From assembly GCF_002005445.1 (NCBI RefSeq), contig NZ_CP014692.1, positions 3,361,001-3,425,000 of the forward strand: DNA of 64,000 bases, read 5' to 3'. Below the pieces are notes generated by a model, which did not search any database, had not been told where the DNA came from, and saw nothing but the letters and a program-made list of their open reading frames with translations. Numbering within the stretch: the first letter of the stretch is position 1; each line of letters starts with the position of its first letter. The position numbers were made by a program, and so were the translations under genes. Positions 51,893 to 62,044 of the stretch are shown here, piece after piece. The stretch comes from Acetobacter aceti. GTDB lineage: Bacteria; Pseudomonadota; Alphaproteobacteria; Acetobacterales; Acetobacteraceae.

Positions 51893-53375
51893 TTACAGAT
51901 ACTTCTGCAAGATAGCCTGCTTGCGGGCGGCTGAACCGTCGATCACCGCCTGTGCTTCGGCAATAAACTCTTCAAGCTTGTCAATCTTGGCGACGAATTT
52001 CTTTTGCTCCGCGAGTGATGGCACCGGCACCTTGATGTTTTTCATTTTCGTTGCATTGATGTTGTTGGTGCCGCCTGACTTCACCACCAATGAAGCCATC
52101 CCCTTGCGAAAGACCGCTGAGTTCATGATGCAGCACAGATATCTCGGCAGCACCCTGGAAGAGTCAGGAACAATCCTCACCAAATACGAGGCATAGCAGT
52201 AGTCCCCATCCAAGTCGAACAGCCCGACCTTGCCAATATGCTCAAGACTTCCGTTGGAACGAATGAAAAGCAGGTTGCCCTTGCTGAGCTTGTATTTGGC
52301 AAACTCCTCGGCGCTGATGTCGGCACATTTCATGCTCCCGTTGTCCACCATCCGGCCACGGATGATCTCGTTCATGCGGAAGATCTTGTAGCCAACGCCG
52401 CCCTCGTTCATGGCTTCGTTGAGGCCGTACTGAATGTCGATAGCAATTTTGTCGATCTCCAACAATGGAGCGACGGACTCATAGATATCCGAGATTGATT
52501 TACCTATCTTGCCGTTTAGTGACTCGAGGTGCACACGTGCGGAATCCTCTGATTCATCCACCGATCCGCACTCTGAGACGATCTGCTGCTGGACGCTCAG
52601 TGGTGGCAACGGGACTTCGAAGTCGGCAATCGTTTTTCCATTGATCTCCTTGTACTTAGAACCGGCAGGAACAAGATCGACCAGAACAGGACGCAAGTGA
52701 ACAAGAATTTGATAGAGGTATTCGAAGTTTAATTTCGCTGGGTCACAAACGAAATTCTTGTAGCCTTGATTCGTAGTGGTTGGAACCTTGTTGATGCAAA
52801 CCTCACCTATAGTCGCCCGGCTCGAAAAAATAACCGTATTGATTGGCAATAATGTGGTGTGTTTCAGGCCCGCATTTGTGATTTTTCTCTTGGTGTCGAC
52901 AAGGTACTTCTGCTTTGTGTCGACAAGCGTTGCCCAACAAATATCGCCACTCTCCCAAAATGAAGCGTCCGAAGTGCTAGGAGTACCACCATTCAGGATT
53001 TGCGCGACATTTGCCAATTTTGTATTGGGCCATTTGCTACTGACTGTAACTTTAGCTCGATTAGGTGTGATCGACAACTGCTTCTCGAAAGTTGCCCGCG
53101 AGAAATCAAGCATGTCAGTCAGTGCCGCAGCTACTGAAAATGGCGCAAGTGATTCTGGTATCGACAGTTTTCCATCGAAGTTCGCGGAAATCAATGAGTT
53201 GAGCTTCGCCGCGTTGTCTCGATTGGTTTCCTCGTACAACGGCGTGAGGTGCCGCCCGTGGGCATCCTTAATCAGCTTGATACCCTCGTCGCCCTTGGCG
53301 GAACTCCATTCGTAGCCGAGGAACTGCTTGATGGCCTTGGTCTCCGTCGGGGTGCGGATGATCAGCACCGGATTA

Positions 53376-54189
53376 AGGTTTGTGGGGATTCATCGTGAAT
53401 GAATGATAGCTGCGACGAGATAGATCATGGCGCTGAAGCTTTTGTCTGTTTTGTCGGCCCGCATCGCGATACGTTTAAATTCCTTGAGTTTACAGAAGAA
53501 GTTCTCGATCAGATGACGCCATTTGTATATTTCGCGATCCAGCGGCAGTGGCTTTGAGCGCCTCGGATGCTGGGAAATGACAACCGTGGCGCCCCTTTCA
53601 TCAAGATCGGCAATGATGCTGTTGCTGTCGAATGCCTTGTCTGCGATGAAAGCGTCGAATTCGAGACCGTCAATCAACGGTGGCACGTCCACGCTGTCAA
53701 AGCGTTGGCCGGGCATCAGGCGAAAGCGCACCAGATTGCCCAGAGCATCCGTCAGCGCGAGAATCTTCGTCGTCATGCCGCCTTTCGAGCGCCCTATGGC
53801 CTGGCTCTGAGTCCCCCTTTTGCGCCCTGACCATGACGGTGAACTTTCACGATCGTTGCATCGACCATGACATACTCCATGTCCGGATCGCCAGACAGGG
53901 CATCGAAAATCCTTTTGAAGACATCAGTGTTCCGCCAGTCGCTGAAGCGACGGAAGGCCGTGCTCCAATTGCCAAATACGGCAGGAAGGTCACGCCAGGG
54001 ACTACCTGTTCGTACAATCCACAGCACTGCTTCCATAAAAAGGCGGTTGTTTCGACCACTCCGTCCTGGATCTGTCAATTTGCCAAGACAGTGAGGTTCA
54101 ATCTGCGCCCATTGGGCGTCCGTCAGCACAAAACGTTCCATCCAGAGCTTGAATCATATCTCAAGCTCTTTGTGAATCCCCACAGACCT
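53376..54189 (-). mobile_element. IS5-family insertion sequence, copy 2 (814 bp)
   Basis: Same sequence as 8191-9004, same orientation, same ends (AGGTTTGTGG / complement AGGTCTGTGG), with TA duplications at 53374-53375 and 54190-54191. Identity implies recent transposition. It interrupts the restriction-modification gene. Confidence 0.92.
53390..54141 (-). CDS. IS5-family transposase, copy 2, two frames joined by frameshift
   Basis: Identical to 8205-8956: N-terminal frame 54141-53794, DDE frame to 53390, joined at AAAAGGGGG. Confidence 0.88.
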
Positions 54190-56764
54190 TAGGCTGATCG
54201 CAGGCCATCACAAAGTGGTAGAGCTTGTCGCGCTCGATGGCCTGGACGAATGCCAGATAGCGTTTTTCGACCTCGGCGTCCTGCTCTTCCGACTTCAATG
54301 CCTTGAACCGCTTGGCCTTGTAGAGATTCGCGACCTCGGTGCTACGGTTGAATTTTTCAAGGTAGACCGCCTCCAGGTGCGCGGCCCATGCGCCGTTGGG
54401 GTCGCCCTTGAGCAAGGTTTTGTAATCCTCCAGCGGCACATTGATGTGTTCCGCGTAGCGGGCGATCAGATGCTCGTCCTTGTAGATGACCTGCTTGCGC
54501 TTGCTGGCATCGCAGCCCTTGAACCACTCCTCAACGCGCTCGTGGTAGTGCGCGGCAGTATCCGGCGCGGTCTTCTTGCGGCGCAGGAACAGGGTGACGG
54601 TGTTGGTGCCCGTTTTGCCGAAGGTGCCGCTGCCGAATTCAGCAATGGCCACGATGTCGAAATACTGGATCAGGATCTCGCGGGTTCGGATGTAGGCGCT
54701 GCCGCCGTTGGACAGGATGCTGGACGGCAGGATGATCGCGGCCACGCCGTCGGCGCGTAGCAGCTGCTTGGCGCGCTCGATGAAAAAGGTTTCGATGCTG
54801 TTGGAGGTTTCGAGATCCTTGATGGTCTCGGTGAGAGTGTAAGCCTTGCGTTCTTCCTCAGGCAACGTTTCCAGAAAGCCGCGCACGCTGTAGGGCGGGT
54901 TGGCGACTAGCAGGTCAAAACTTCCGTCCTTGATGTCTGGAAATGCCTCGTGCTGGTTGATCAGACCGTCGCCGTAGCATATATTGATACCCTGCTGCCC
55001 GTACATGAAGGCCGAAACCTTGGCGACCTTGGAGAGGCGGTACTCCTTTTCGATGCCGTACAGAGCACCGTGATACGCCGCAAGGTCTGCTTCGGGCCGA
55101 TGCGTTTCCACCAAGGGCTTCAGCTGCAAGGTCAGCTCGGTCAGGAAGTGGCCCGCGCCGCAGGCGTAGTCGATAGCCTTGGGCGGTGTGGCGCTGCGCT
55201 TGACGAGTGTGGCCAGCGGCAAGCTCATCAGGATGAAGCGGCAGATGGGCATGGGGGTGAAGAACTGCCCCTCGCTTTGCTTGACGCCCTGGTCTAGGAA
55301 GCCCTCGAACATATCGCCCAGAAACTGGTTGTGGCCGTGCGGGTCGGTCAAGCGAATATCCTGCCACATTTGCAAAATCTTCAGCAGCACGTCGGCGTTT
55401 TTGTAGAACAATTTTTCGTTGTGAACATCGATCAACGAAAAATCGTTGTTTGTGAAAAACTTCTGCTGAATGAACAGATTCCACACCGCCCGCTGTGTGG
55501 CATCCGGGTTCTGCTTGATGAATCGAAGTGCGTTGTTGACGTCGCCCTGATTGATGTAGGTAATATCTTCGCCGAGAAACTTGCCCATACCCGCTTGGTA
55601 CAACTGCTGCAAGCGGTCCATCAGATCGAAATGGGTGTCGTAGGCCACACCCTTCCAGTAAAACTTCAGGTCGGATGGGTTTTCAATTTCATCCACCAGC
55701 TTGCACAGAAACAAATTGACCAACTTGTCGAAGGCATTTTCACGGCCCGACACATTGTGCTGGCGCAAGATGGTGGCGAACTCGTGGTACTTTTTCTGCT
55801 GATCGCTGGCCGAGATGGTGTGCAAATCGGCCAACGAATATTTGTCCTTGCCGATGTGATACGGCTGAATGTTTTCTTCGAAAATTCCTTTGGTTGTGTA
55901 ATCGAGCTTGTAAGTATCATGCCAGACGGCATGGCGTTCTTTCACGTCGGTGACGGACTTGAAGCTATTGAAAAGCGGGTTGTCAGCCAGGTATCTTTCG
56001 TTGTCGCGGTGCGCGATGATGTGGCTGGTGTAGCTGACCGCGCCTGCATCCAGGTCCGATGTGTACAGGCACAGGAACTGAGTTTCGCTTATTTGCTGCG
56101 CGTAGCTGAACAACTGATCGCCGTCCTGCACGGTTTTGTTCCAAGCGCGCTTGAACTCTGTCCCGGCCGTCTTGCATTCAATGATCAGCAGGGGCCGGCC
56201 ATCGTTGTCCTTGATCAGGATGTCAGCACGCCCGCCGCTGGCACCGCGCCCCAGTTTCCACTTAGGCTCCAGTTCGATGTGCTCAGGCTTGTAGCCCTTT
56301 TCTAGCAGTCGGTGTACGCATTCGAGCACAACGAAATTTTCGTTGGCGTCGAAGTTACAGGTTTGCCGCTCATTAATGACCAGGCCCTCAGCTTCTGGAT
56401 AAGTGATTTCCTTCTTGGCGAAATTCACCTCGAGGATAGCAGAACCAAACTGTTTTCGATGCACCCCACCTTTCTTCTGGAAACCGATAGTATTGAGGAG
56501 GTCAGCCAAATTGGCTTGCGTCAGCATTAGTCTCTAGTCCTGTTTAATTCGTGGCCCGCGCTCAAGAGGCGGATGCATGTACAGTTGATCGTCGTCGCTT
56601 TGTTGCAGAAGGCTTCGAGGAAGGCATAGGGGGAACTCAGCGGGGCCAAAGAGCTGCTCCACAAAATCCGAATGGCTTATTCAATTTTTGCTGCGTTCAT
56701 AGGTCAGCCGCAATTGGTTTTGTAGACCGCATTGTCCAGTGCGTTTTTTGGAAGCGCTCATGTT

Positions 56765-57331
56765 CTAATTTTTCGCTTTCTCTGCAATATATTTGTATAA
56801 AGTTGTTCGTAACACGTCATAGCGGCGCGCCACATCCAATACGTGTATATTTGGATCCTGCAACAGCGCCCTTATCTCGCGCACCTGTTTTTCCCTCAGC
56901 TTGGGTTTGCGGCCACCTGAGCAGCCTCTAGCACGCGCTGCGGCGAGCCCGGCATGACCTCGCTCGCGAATCAGGCTGCGTTCGAACTCCGCAAGTGCAG
57001 CAAAGACGTGAAAAACGAGCTTGTCTGTTGCGCTGGTTGTTTCGATTTTCTCGGCTAGGCTCTCAAAGCCGATGCCTAAGTGCTCCAGCTCCGCCACGAT
57101 CCGCACAAAGTCTGGCAGACTGCGGCCGAGGCGATCTAAGCGCCAAACCACTAGTGTATCGCCGCTACGCAATGCGTTTCGGTATTGCTCCAACTCCAGC
57201 CGCACCGCGCTCTTGCCGCTTGTGGTTTGCTCATAGACAACGCGGCACCCAGCTTGCTGGAGCGCGTCGCGCTGCAGGTCTAAATGCTGGTCCTCTGCCG
57301 AGACCCGCGCGTAGCCGATTCGTTGATTCAT
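56765..57331 (-). CDS. Serine resolvase/invertase (Tn3 resolvase type)
   Basis: 188 aa. RIGYARVSAEDQHLDLQRDAL with the nucleophile Ser, VVWRLDRLGRSLPDF, FAALAEFERSLIRERGHAGLAAARARG, and a C-terminal HTH (VREIRALLQDPNIHVLDVARRYDVLRTTLYKYI). Full length and intact. A 28-bp res-like palindrome lies 86 bp upstream of its start. No partner transposase is present, so this is the remainder of a transposon or a plasmid multimer-resolution unit. Confidence 0.92.
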   Translation of the reverse strand: MNQRIGYARVSAEDQHLDLQRDALQQAGCRVVYEQTTSGKSAVRLELEQYRNALRSGDTLVVWRLDRLGRSLPDFVRIVAELEHLGIGFESLAEKIETTSATDKLVFHVFAALAEFERSLIRERGHAGLAAARARGCSGGRKPKLREKQVREIRALLQDPNIHVLDVARRYDVLRTTLYKYIAEKAKN

Positions 57332-57416
57332 TTACACAAACGAGACTTTGAAAAGTTGACGGGAATGTTAACCGAAAACATAGGGTTCGAGAATCCTAGG
57401 ATGCAGATTTTTGCTC

Positions 57417-57444
57417 TGTCCAGAAAACCACCGTTTTCTGGACA
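57417..57444. promoter_or_regulatory. 28-bp perfect palindrome, res-like site
   Basis: Arms TGTCCAGAAAAC and GTTTTCTGGACA with loop CACC. Length (28 bp) and TGTC/GACA ends are those of resolvase dimer sites in Tn3/gamma-delta res, and it lies just upstream of the resolvase gene. Confidence 0.6.
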
Positions 57445-57478
57445 ACATGCGCAATTTGTTAAGACACCAACCGAACAG

Positions 57479-57862
57479 CTATGAACAGTCTATCCTCTCG
57501 ATTGAGTAATGCGCCATCTGGCTATCTCCAGACAGAAATGACGCCTGTTCACTCAGTGCCTGCGCCATAAGCAGATGACCAAAGGGATCACGGTGATGCA
57601 TGGGCAGGCCCATCAGTAATTTCAGGTGATCGGGAGTAATCTGCAGAAGCGCGAAACCCTCTGTGGGAATAGCATCGGTGATCTCGATAATATCTGCATC
57701 CAGCTTCCCGATCCGGATCTTGATAGCAATCTCCCAAAGAGAGACAACACTAACCAGAATGTCATGGGCCGGATCTGCAATGATCTCGCGTGCTGTAGGC
57801 CCCAATTTTTCGGAATCTGACAACCACCATAGCAGTGCATGTGTATCGAGCAGAACCTTCAC
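57479..57862 (-). CDS. vapC: PIN-domain toxin (VapC-like)
   Basis: 127 aa ribonuclease toxin. KVLLDTHALLWWLSDSEKL (first Asp), VSLWEIAIKIRIGKL (Glu) and MHHRDPFGHLLMAQAL with the later acidic pair; the family ending FLSGDSQMAHYSI is present. Its ATG overlaps the antitoxin's last codon by 4 bp. Post-segregational stabiliser of the island. Confidence 0.9.
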   Translation of the reverse strand: MKVLLDTHALLWWLSDSEKLGPTAREIIADPAHDILVSVVSLWEIAIKIRIGKLDADIIEITDAIPTEGFALLQITPDHLKLLMGLPMHHRDPFGHLLMAQALSEQASFLSGDSQMAHYSIERIDCS

Positions 57863-58131
57863 AGGACCCCATCCATGCTATCGAGCATATCCTGCGGCGT
57901 CTGATCGAAATCATCACTCAGCTTGATCCGCCCGCGCAGCGCGCCTGGCTGGCGACGGGGACGATAGGACGGGGACGGTGGGCGCAGTTCGGCCACGATC
58001 TCATCATGGGACGTGACCAGAATCGTGCTACCTTGTCGCGCCTGACGAAGGTAGGCGGTCAGATTGCCGCGGAATTCTCTTACGCCGATTTTCAGTGGCT
58101 TGCTCTGGCTGCCAGAAAGCTGTTCGCTCAT
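57859..58131 (-). CDS. Phd/YefM-type antitoxin
   Basis: 90 aa from ATG 58131, preceded by GGGGAGAG (the frame opens 19 codons earlier without a ribosome site). IGVREFRGNLTAYLRQARQGSTILVTSHDEIVAELRP is the Phd/YefM DNA-binding fold; the Pro-rich/acidic C-terminus wraps the toxin. Likely autoregulates the pair. Confidence 0.88.
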   Translation of the reverse strand: MSEQLSGSQSKPLKIGVREFRGNLTAYLRQARQGSTILVTSHDEIVAELRPPSPSYRPRRQPGALRGRIKLSDDFDQTPQDMLDSMDGVL

Positions 58132-58200
58132 GTGTCTCTCCCCATGTGTTATCATAGCATGTACACATAGGGAGGGAGCAAGCGGCAAACGCAGGAGACG

Positions 58201-58392
58201 TCACAGGTCCGTCGCCTCCGACAAAGCCAGGGCATCTTCAACATCGACACCCAGATATCGAACCGTGCTGTCCAGCTTGGTGTGACCCAGCAGGATTTGC
58301 ACCGCACGCAGATTACCCGTGCGCTTATAGATCATCGCGACTTTCGTCCGACGCATGGAATGCGTGCCGTATTCGCCGGCGATTAGGCCAAG
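58201..58392 (-). pseudogene. Tyrosine recombinase, C-terminal fragment
   Basis: Minus-strand reading GTHSMRRTKVAMIYKRTGNLRAVQILLGHTKLDSTVRYLGVD holds HxxR, GH and the catalytic Tyr of phage-type integrases. The N-terminal ~250 residues are absent; the break is back to back with another broken integrase at ~58390. Confidence 0.8.
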
Positions 58393-59235
58393 TCCTCGAC
58401 ACAGTACGAGTATCGCCGCTGCGTGGACCTGTTCATCACGCCGAAGCTCGGAACGCTCAAGGTCATCGACGTGACCCGCGCCGATGTCGTCGAACTGCAC
58501 CAGGGGTTGAAAGAGACGCCCTATCAGGCAAACCGGGTGCTGGGCGTCCTGTCGATCATGTTCACCCTGGCCGATACGTGGGGCGTTCGGACGGATGGGA
58601 TCAATCCGTGCTGGAAGGTCAAGCGCTACAAGGAAGTGAAGCGCGAGCGTTACCTGACGCCGGACGAACTGGCCCGGTTGGGCAAGGTGCTCCGCGAGGC
58701 GGACGGCGAGCCGGAAGCCGCAACCTGCATCCGGCTGCTGCTCCTGACCGGGTGCCGTCTGGGGGAAATACAGACCCTGAAATGGGACTATGTGGACGCC
58801 CGAGCGGGCGTCCTGCGCTTGCTGGATTCCAAGACCGGGGCCAAGGTCGTGCCCATAGGCAAGGCTGCGCTGGACGTCCTGGCGGACATTCCCCGGATCG
58901 AAGGCAATCCCTATGTCATCACCGGCAAGGTGCAGGGCCAGTATCTGACGGACATCCAGAAACCGTGGCGACGGATACGCGCAAGGGCCGGGCTGGACAC
59001 GCTGCGCATCCACGATCTCCGCCATTCCTTCGCATCGGACGCGCTTCAGCTTGGCACGGACCTGACCATGATCGGGAGGCTATTGGGGCATACACAGGTG
59101 CAGACCACCGCACGGTATGCCCATCTCAAGACCGCCCCCGTCCGGGCCGCAGCCAACAAGGTAGCGGATGCCATCGCCAGCGCCCTCGGAAAAGCAACGC
59201 CAGAGAACAGGATCAACCGAGTTTTTACCCCCTGA
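58387..59235 (+). pseudogene. Tyrosine recombinase, N-terminally truncated
   Basis: The frame opens at 58387 with STQYEYRRCVDLFITPKLG, inside the core-binding domain; a GTG at 58423 could start a 270-aa protein. The catalytic set is complete: TGCRLGEI (Arg), HDLRHSF (HxxR), GHTQVQTTARYAHL (His, Tyr). The arm-binding N-terminus (~90-100 aa) is lost, so integration activity is doubtful. The tRNA-fMet gene 2.5 kb away would be a natural target. Confidence 0.75.
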
Positions 59236-59356
59236 CGATGGGCTCTCGCTATTCAGAGGTCCGGATTTTCACCAACCAGCATTGCAACAATCGGACCCCG
59301 ATCAAAAATGACACTCGTCTTCTGTGATCTTCATGTTAATATAAGAAAGGTAATTC

Positions 59357-59905
59357 TTACTTCAACCCAAGAAGAAATGACAGTATAGCCACGAGCAAAG
59401 GCAATAAAACTCCCACAACTAGTTTGTCAGATATTCCTTCCCAAAACCTTGGCGCGATTTTTTCAACCTTCTCATGCGCATGATTTATTTGGTTAATCGT
59501 AACATTCCCATCAGACTGAATATTCCCGATGGATTGATGATTACCATTTGACCCGATCAATTTCTGAAGATCCAAAAAAGAGGTCGCTTCAGATATTAAC
59601 CTAAAACCTCGTTGTGCTCTGCCAGTAAACCAAGCACCTACAAGAAAAAGACTCAAAGCGACCATTACCGTAATATTGTTGAATATCTTCCACACTTCGT
59701 TAGAAGGGTCTGATGTTACGTACCAAAATACCCGAATTATCATATATTTACTATACAAATCTCGAATCACATCGGATCTGAAAGGAAAATTTGAAATATA
59801 AGATATTTTCAATACTTCTTCAGCCAACAAAACTATAGCCATCAAACCACAAAGCCCCCCAAATCCATATGAGGCCATGGCCCTATTGCGCGGGTTTTTC
59901 AACAT
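59357..59905 (-). CDS. Unknown membrane protein with repeat motif
   Basis: 182 aa, hydrophobic helices at ~12-30, ~78-95 and ~160-180. Between the last two lies a polar loop with NGNHQSIGNIQSDGNVTINQI, a beta-repeat-like pattern of G/N/I. No recognised family. AT-rich and isolated, next to integrase and methyltransferase genes; membrane effectors of anti-phage systems can look like this, but there is no direct support. Confidence 0.5.
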   Translation of the reverse strand: MLKNPRNRAMASYGFGGLCGLMAIVLLAEEVLKISYISNFPFRSDVIRDLYSKYMIIRVFWYVTSDPSNEVWKIFNNITVMVALSLFLVGAWFTGRAQRGFRLISEATSFLDLQKLIGSNGNHQSIGNIQSDGNVTINQINHAHEKVEKIAPRFWEGISDKLVVGVLLPLLVAILSFLLGLK

Positions 59906-60044
59906 CAGAGGCGGCTCTCCTCACAATTAATCCAATACATTAGAAATGTTCTTATTTTTTAGTCGAGACGATTTCTTCATTGATATAGTCTTTCTATCGT
60001 CTCAACAAACAAAAGATTATATCCACATCCCTATCAACGAAAAA

Positions 60045-60075
60045 GGGGAAGAAAGGCCCTTCGCCTCTCTTCCCC
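60045..60075 (-). terminator. Rho-independent terminator (minus strand)
   Basis: 13-bp stem (GGGGAAGAAAGGC / GCCTCTCTTCCCC, one mismatch) with a five-base loop, followed on the minus strand by TTTTT. Would stop transcripts coming from the rRNA side before the membrane-protein gene. Confidence 0.6.
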
Positions 60076-60252
60076 CAAACGTCGCCTACAGAGTAGCAGG
60101 GCCGCGCGACGGCGCAGGGCTTCGCCCCGCTGGCGCGCAACCCGGCCACTCCCGCCGTCATTTGTCCCCAACTCTCCCGCGCGGTCACCCGCCTCCGGGA
60201 AGCACGCAGGGGCGCTTCCCCCGGCGATGATACCGGCAAAGGAATCAGGGAC

Positions 60253-60924
60253 ATGACCGACAATGCAAAAGGGGCCTTCCGTAATGTAATCTTTCAGGGC
60301 GACAGTGTGGCCCGCATGCGGGCGATGCCGAGCGGGATCGTGGATTTTATCCTTACCGACCCGCCCTATCTGGTAAATTACCGGGGCCGGGACGGGCGGA
60401 CAGTGCGCAATGACGACAACGCCGCATGGCTCCGGCCCGCATTTAACCAGATGCACCGTGTTCTGAAAGATGGCGGTTTTGCCGTGTCCTTCTATGCCTG
60501 GAACCGGATTGACCTGTTTATGGCGGCATGGAAGGCAGCAGGGTTCCGACCCGTTGGGCACATCATTTTCCGCAAGTCCTATGCGTCATCCTCGCGTTTC
60601 GTCCGCTACACCCACGAAGCGGCCTATCTGCTGGCCAAGGGCGACGCCAAACTGCCCCACCAGCCCATCCCGGACGTGATCGACATGCCCTATTCCGGCA
60701 ACCGGATGCACCCGACGCAGAAGCCGGTTGCGGCATTGCTGCCCCTCGTTCACGCCTTCTGCCCACCCGGCGGGCTGGTGCTGGACCCGTTCGCGGGGTC
60801 CGGTTCGTCCCTGGTGGCGGCGCAGCATCTTGGCCGCGACTGGCTGGGCATGGAACTGGACGAAGTCCACGCCGCCACAGCCTCCCGGCGGCTGGCTTAC
60901 TGGGGCGAGAAGCGGGCGGCGTAA
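60253..60924 (+). CDS. Orphan DNA methyltransferase (N6-adenine/N4-cytosine)
   Basis: 223 aa. Motif IV DFILTDPPYLVNYRGRDG precedes motif I DPFAGSGSSLVAAQ, the beta-class order; the target region is short. MHPTQKPVAALLPLV is typical. Ribosome site AGGG before ATG 60253. No restriction partner adjoins it, so it is of the phage/plasmid orphan type, protecting mobile DNA or regulating it. Confidence 0.9.
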   Translation: MTDNAKGAFRNVIFQGDSVARMRAMPSGIVDFILTDPPYLVNYRGRDGRTVRNDDNAAWLRPAFNQMHRVLKDGGFAVSFYAWNRIDLFMAAWKAAGFRPVGHIIFRKSYASSSRFVRYTHEAAYLLAKGDAKLPHQPIPDVIDMPYSGNRMHPTQKPVAALLPLVHAFCPPGGLVLDPFAGSGSSLVAAQHLGRDWLGMELDEVHAATASRRLAYWGEKRAA

Positions 60925-61330
60925 GCCCCCGCTTTCCCTCTTTCCGGCCTCTTATCCGCTACGGGACAACCGCGTGCCGATCATGGCGGATCGGCGGCGG
61001 AGACGCGCGGCCCGATGGCCCGCGCGGGCGGCGCTCGCCGGGCAAGCCCGGCTCGCATCTGTCTTCCTTACCGGCCCGAATAACCGGTCCGACCTCAATC
61101 TCTCTTGTACCGTGACAACGCGACGCCCCGCGTCGCGAGCAGAAGTGGCCTTGCAGGCCACATATTCAACGCGCATTCCCATACGCATCCCTACGCCCGC
61201 CCACGCTTTTGGGGTGGAGAAATTCGCGCACATCATATCCTCCACTCCCAGACAGCATTTTTCCCGTCAGCCTCCCCTTACCGGCACCGCTTCACCCCCG
61301 AAGCGGACCGCATCGACAAGGGAGGTTTCC
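60925..61330. other. Intergenic, no supported gene
   Basis: About 405 bp, GC-rich. Long open frames exist only because the composition is poor in stop codons, and none resembles a protein I know. A GGGAGG ribosome site at its right end belongs to the next small gene. Confidence 0.4.
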
Positions 61331-61693
61331 ATGACCACGAGACCCGAACCAAAGCCGGAACAGCCCCCGGCCCCGGCAACACAGACGCCCCCGCGCGCCC
61401 TGACCGCACCGGCCCGTATCCACGGACGGGCGCGTGCATCATGTCCGCTTCAGGCCCGTGCCCGCAAGCAACTGCGCCAGTGCCTGCTGCGCAGTCATGC
61501 GCCCGGCTACACCGGGAAGGTTCGCGGATCGGCCCTGTGCTTGGACGGCTTGATCCGATTCCTGCGCTTCCCGCCGCTCTACTGGCGCGCCTCGCACGCG
61601 TCGTTGCTACGCCGGAATTCGCCTCCTGATGATTCCTATATGATTCCAGTTGGTGCTCTGGAACGCCAAAAGGCGGCTTGCGCCGCCTTTTAA
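61331..61693 (+). CDS. Hypothetical basic protein next to the rRNA operon
   Basis: 120 aa, ATG 61331 with a strong GGGAGG. Pro/Ala-rich first 30 residues, then an Arg-rich part (RARKQLRQCLLR). Its end runs through the rRNA-operon terminator hairpin, so the last ~25 codons were probably acquired when the element joined the chromosome here. No domain recognised. Confidence 0.4.
   Translation: MTTRPEPKPEQPPAPATQTPPRALTAPARIHGRARASCPLQARARKQLRQCLLRSHAPGYTGKVRGSALCLDGLIRFLRFPPLYWRASHASLLRRNSPPDDSYMIPVGALERQKAACAAF
61668..61691 (-). terminator. rRNA-operon terminator
   Basis: AAAAGGCGGC / GCCGCCTTTT stem with a four-base loop, 27 bp beyond the tRNA-fMet 3' end in the direction of rRNA transcription. 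Symmetric, so it could also serve the plus strand. Confidence 0.85.
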
Positions 61694-61717
61694 GTCATTG
61701 ATTTAATTATGGAATTT

Positions 61718-61794
<77 letters not shown>

Positions 61795-61828
61795 GAGGTA
61801 TTTATGATGTGTATGATGTGGATTGGAA

Positions 61829-61947
61829 GACCTGGCGGCGACCGACTTTCCCACGACTTAAGTCGCAGTATCATAGGCGCTGGGGGCTTTCACGGCCGAG
61901 TTCGGGATGGGATCGGGTGGATCTCTCCCCGCCATAGCCACCAGGTC
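61829..61947 (-). rRNA. 5S ribosomal RNA
   Basis: 119 nt. The complement begins GACCTGGTGGCTATGGCGGG and ends with the pairing GCCGCCAGGTC; it contains the conserved CCCATCCCGAACTC loop. Lies between 23S and tRNA-fMet. Confidence 0.95.
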
Positions 61948-62044
61948 ATCCAACCCACATCTGTGTGGGTCAGTGATTACGGTTGGTGTATTTTTGAAAT
62001 GTGCGGCATGGATGATTTCTGTGCATGGAATTGCGTCTCCGAGG

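Larger units (their letters stand above)
51893..56527 (-). pseudogene. Fused nuclease-methylase-specificity enzyme (type IIG-like), split by IS
   Basis: 5' part 56527-54190 (779 residues): nuclease domain with GGRADILI and LLIIECKTAG (PD-ExK, HsdR_N type), then N6-adenine methylase with DYACGAGHFLTEL (motif I) and VANPPYSV (motif IV). 3' part 53373-51893 (~493 residues) carries two HsdS-like specificity halves (VAQILNGGTPSTSDASFWESGDICWATL; VPLPPLSVQQQIVSECG; VPSLAEQKKFVAKIDKLEEFI). Removing the IS and one TA rejoins DQPNPVLIIRTP in one frame of ~1,272 codons. As it stands the methylase lacks target recognition, so the system is inactive. Confidence 0.82.

Noticed and set aside
60728..61330. 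Long open frames to the right of the methyltransferase gene
   Set aside because: The region is GC-rich and stop-poor; the frames overlap the methyltransferase out of frame and look like no protein. Only the segment with its own GGGAGG site (61331) was kept.
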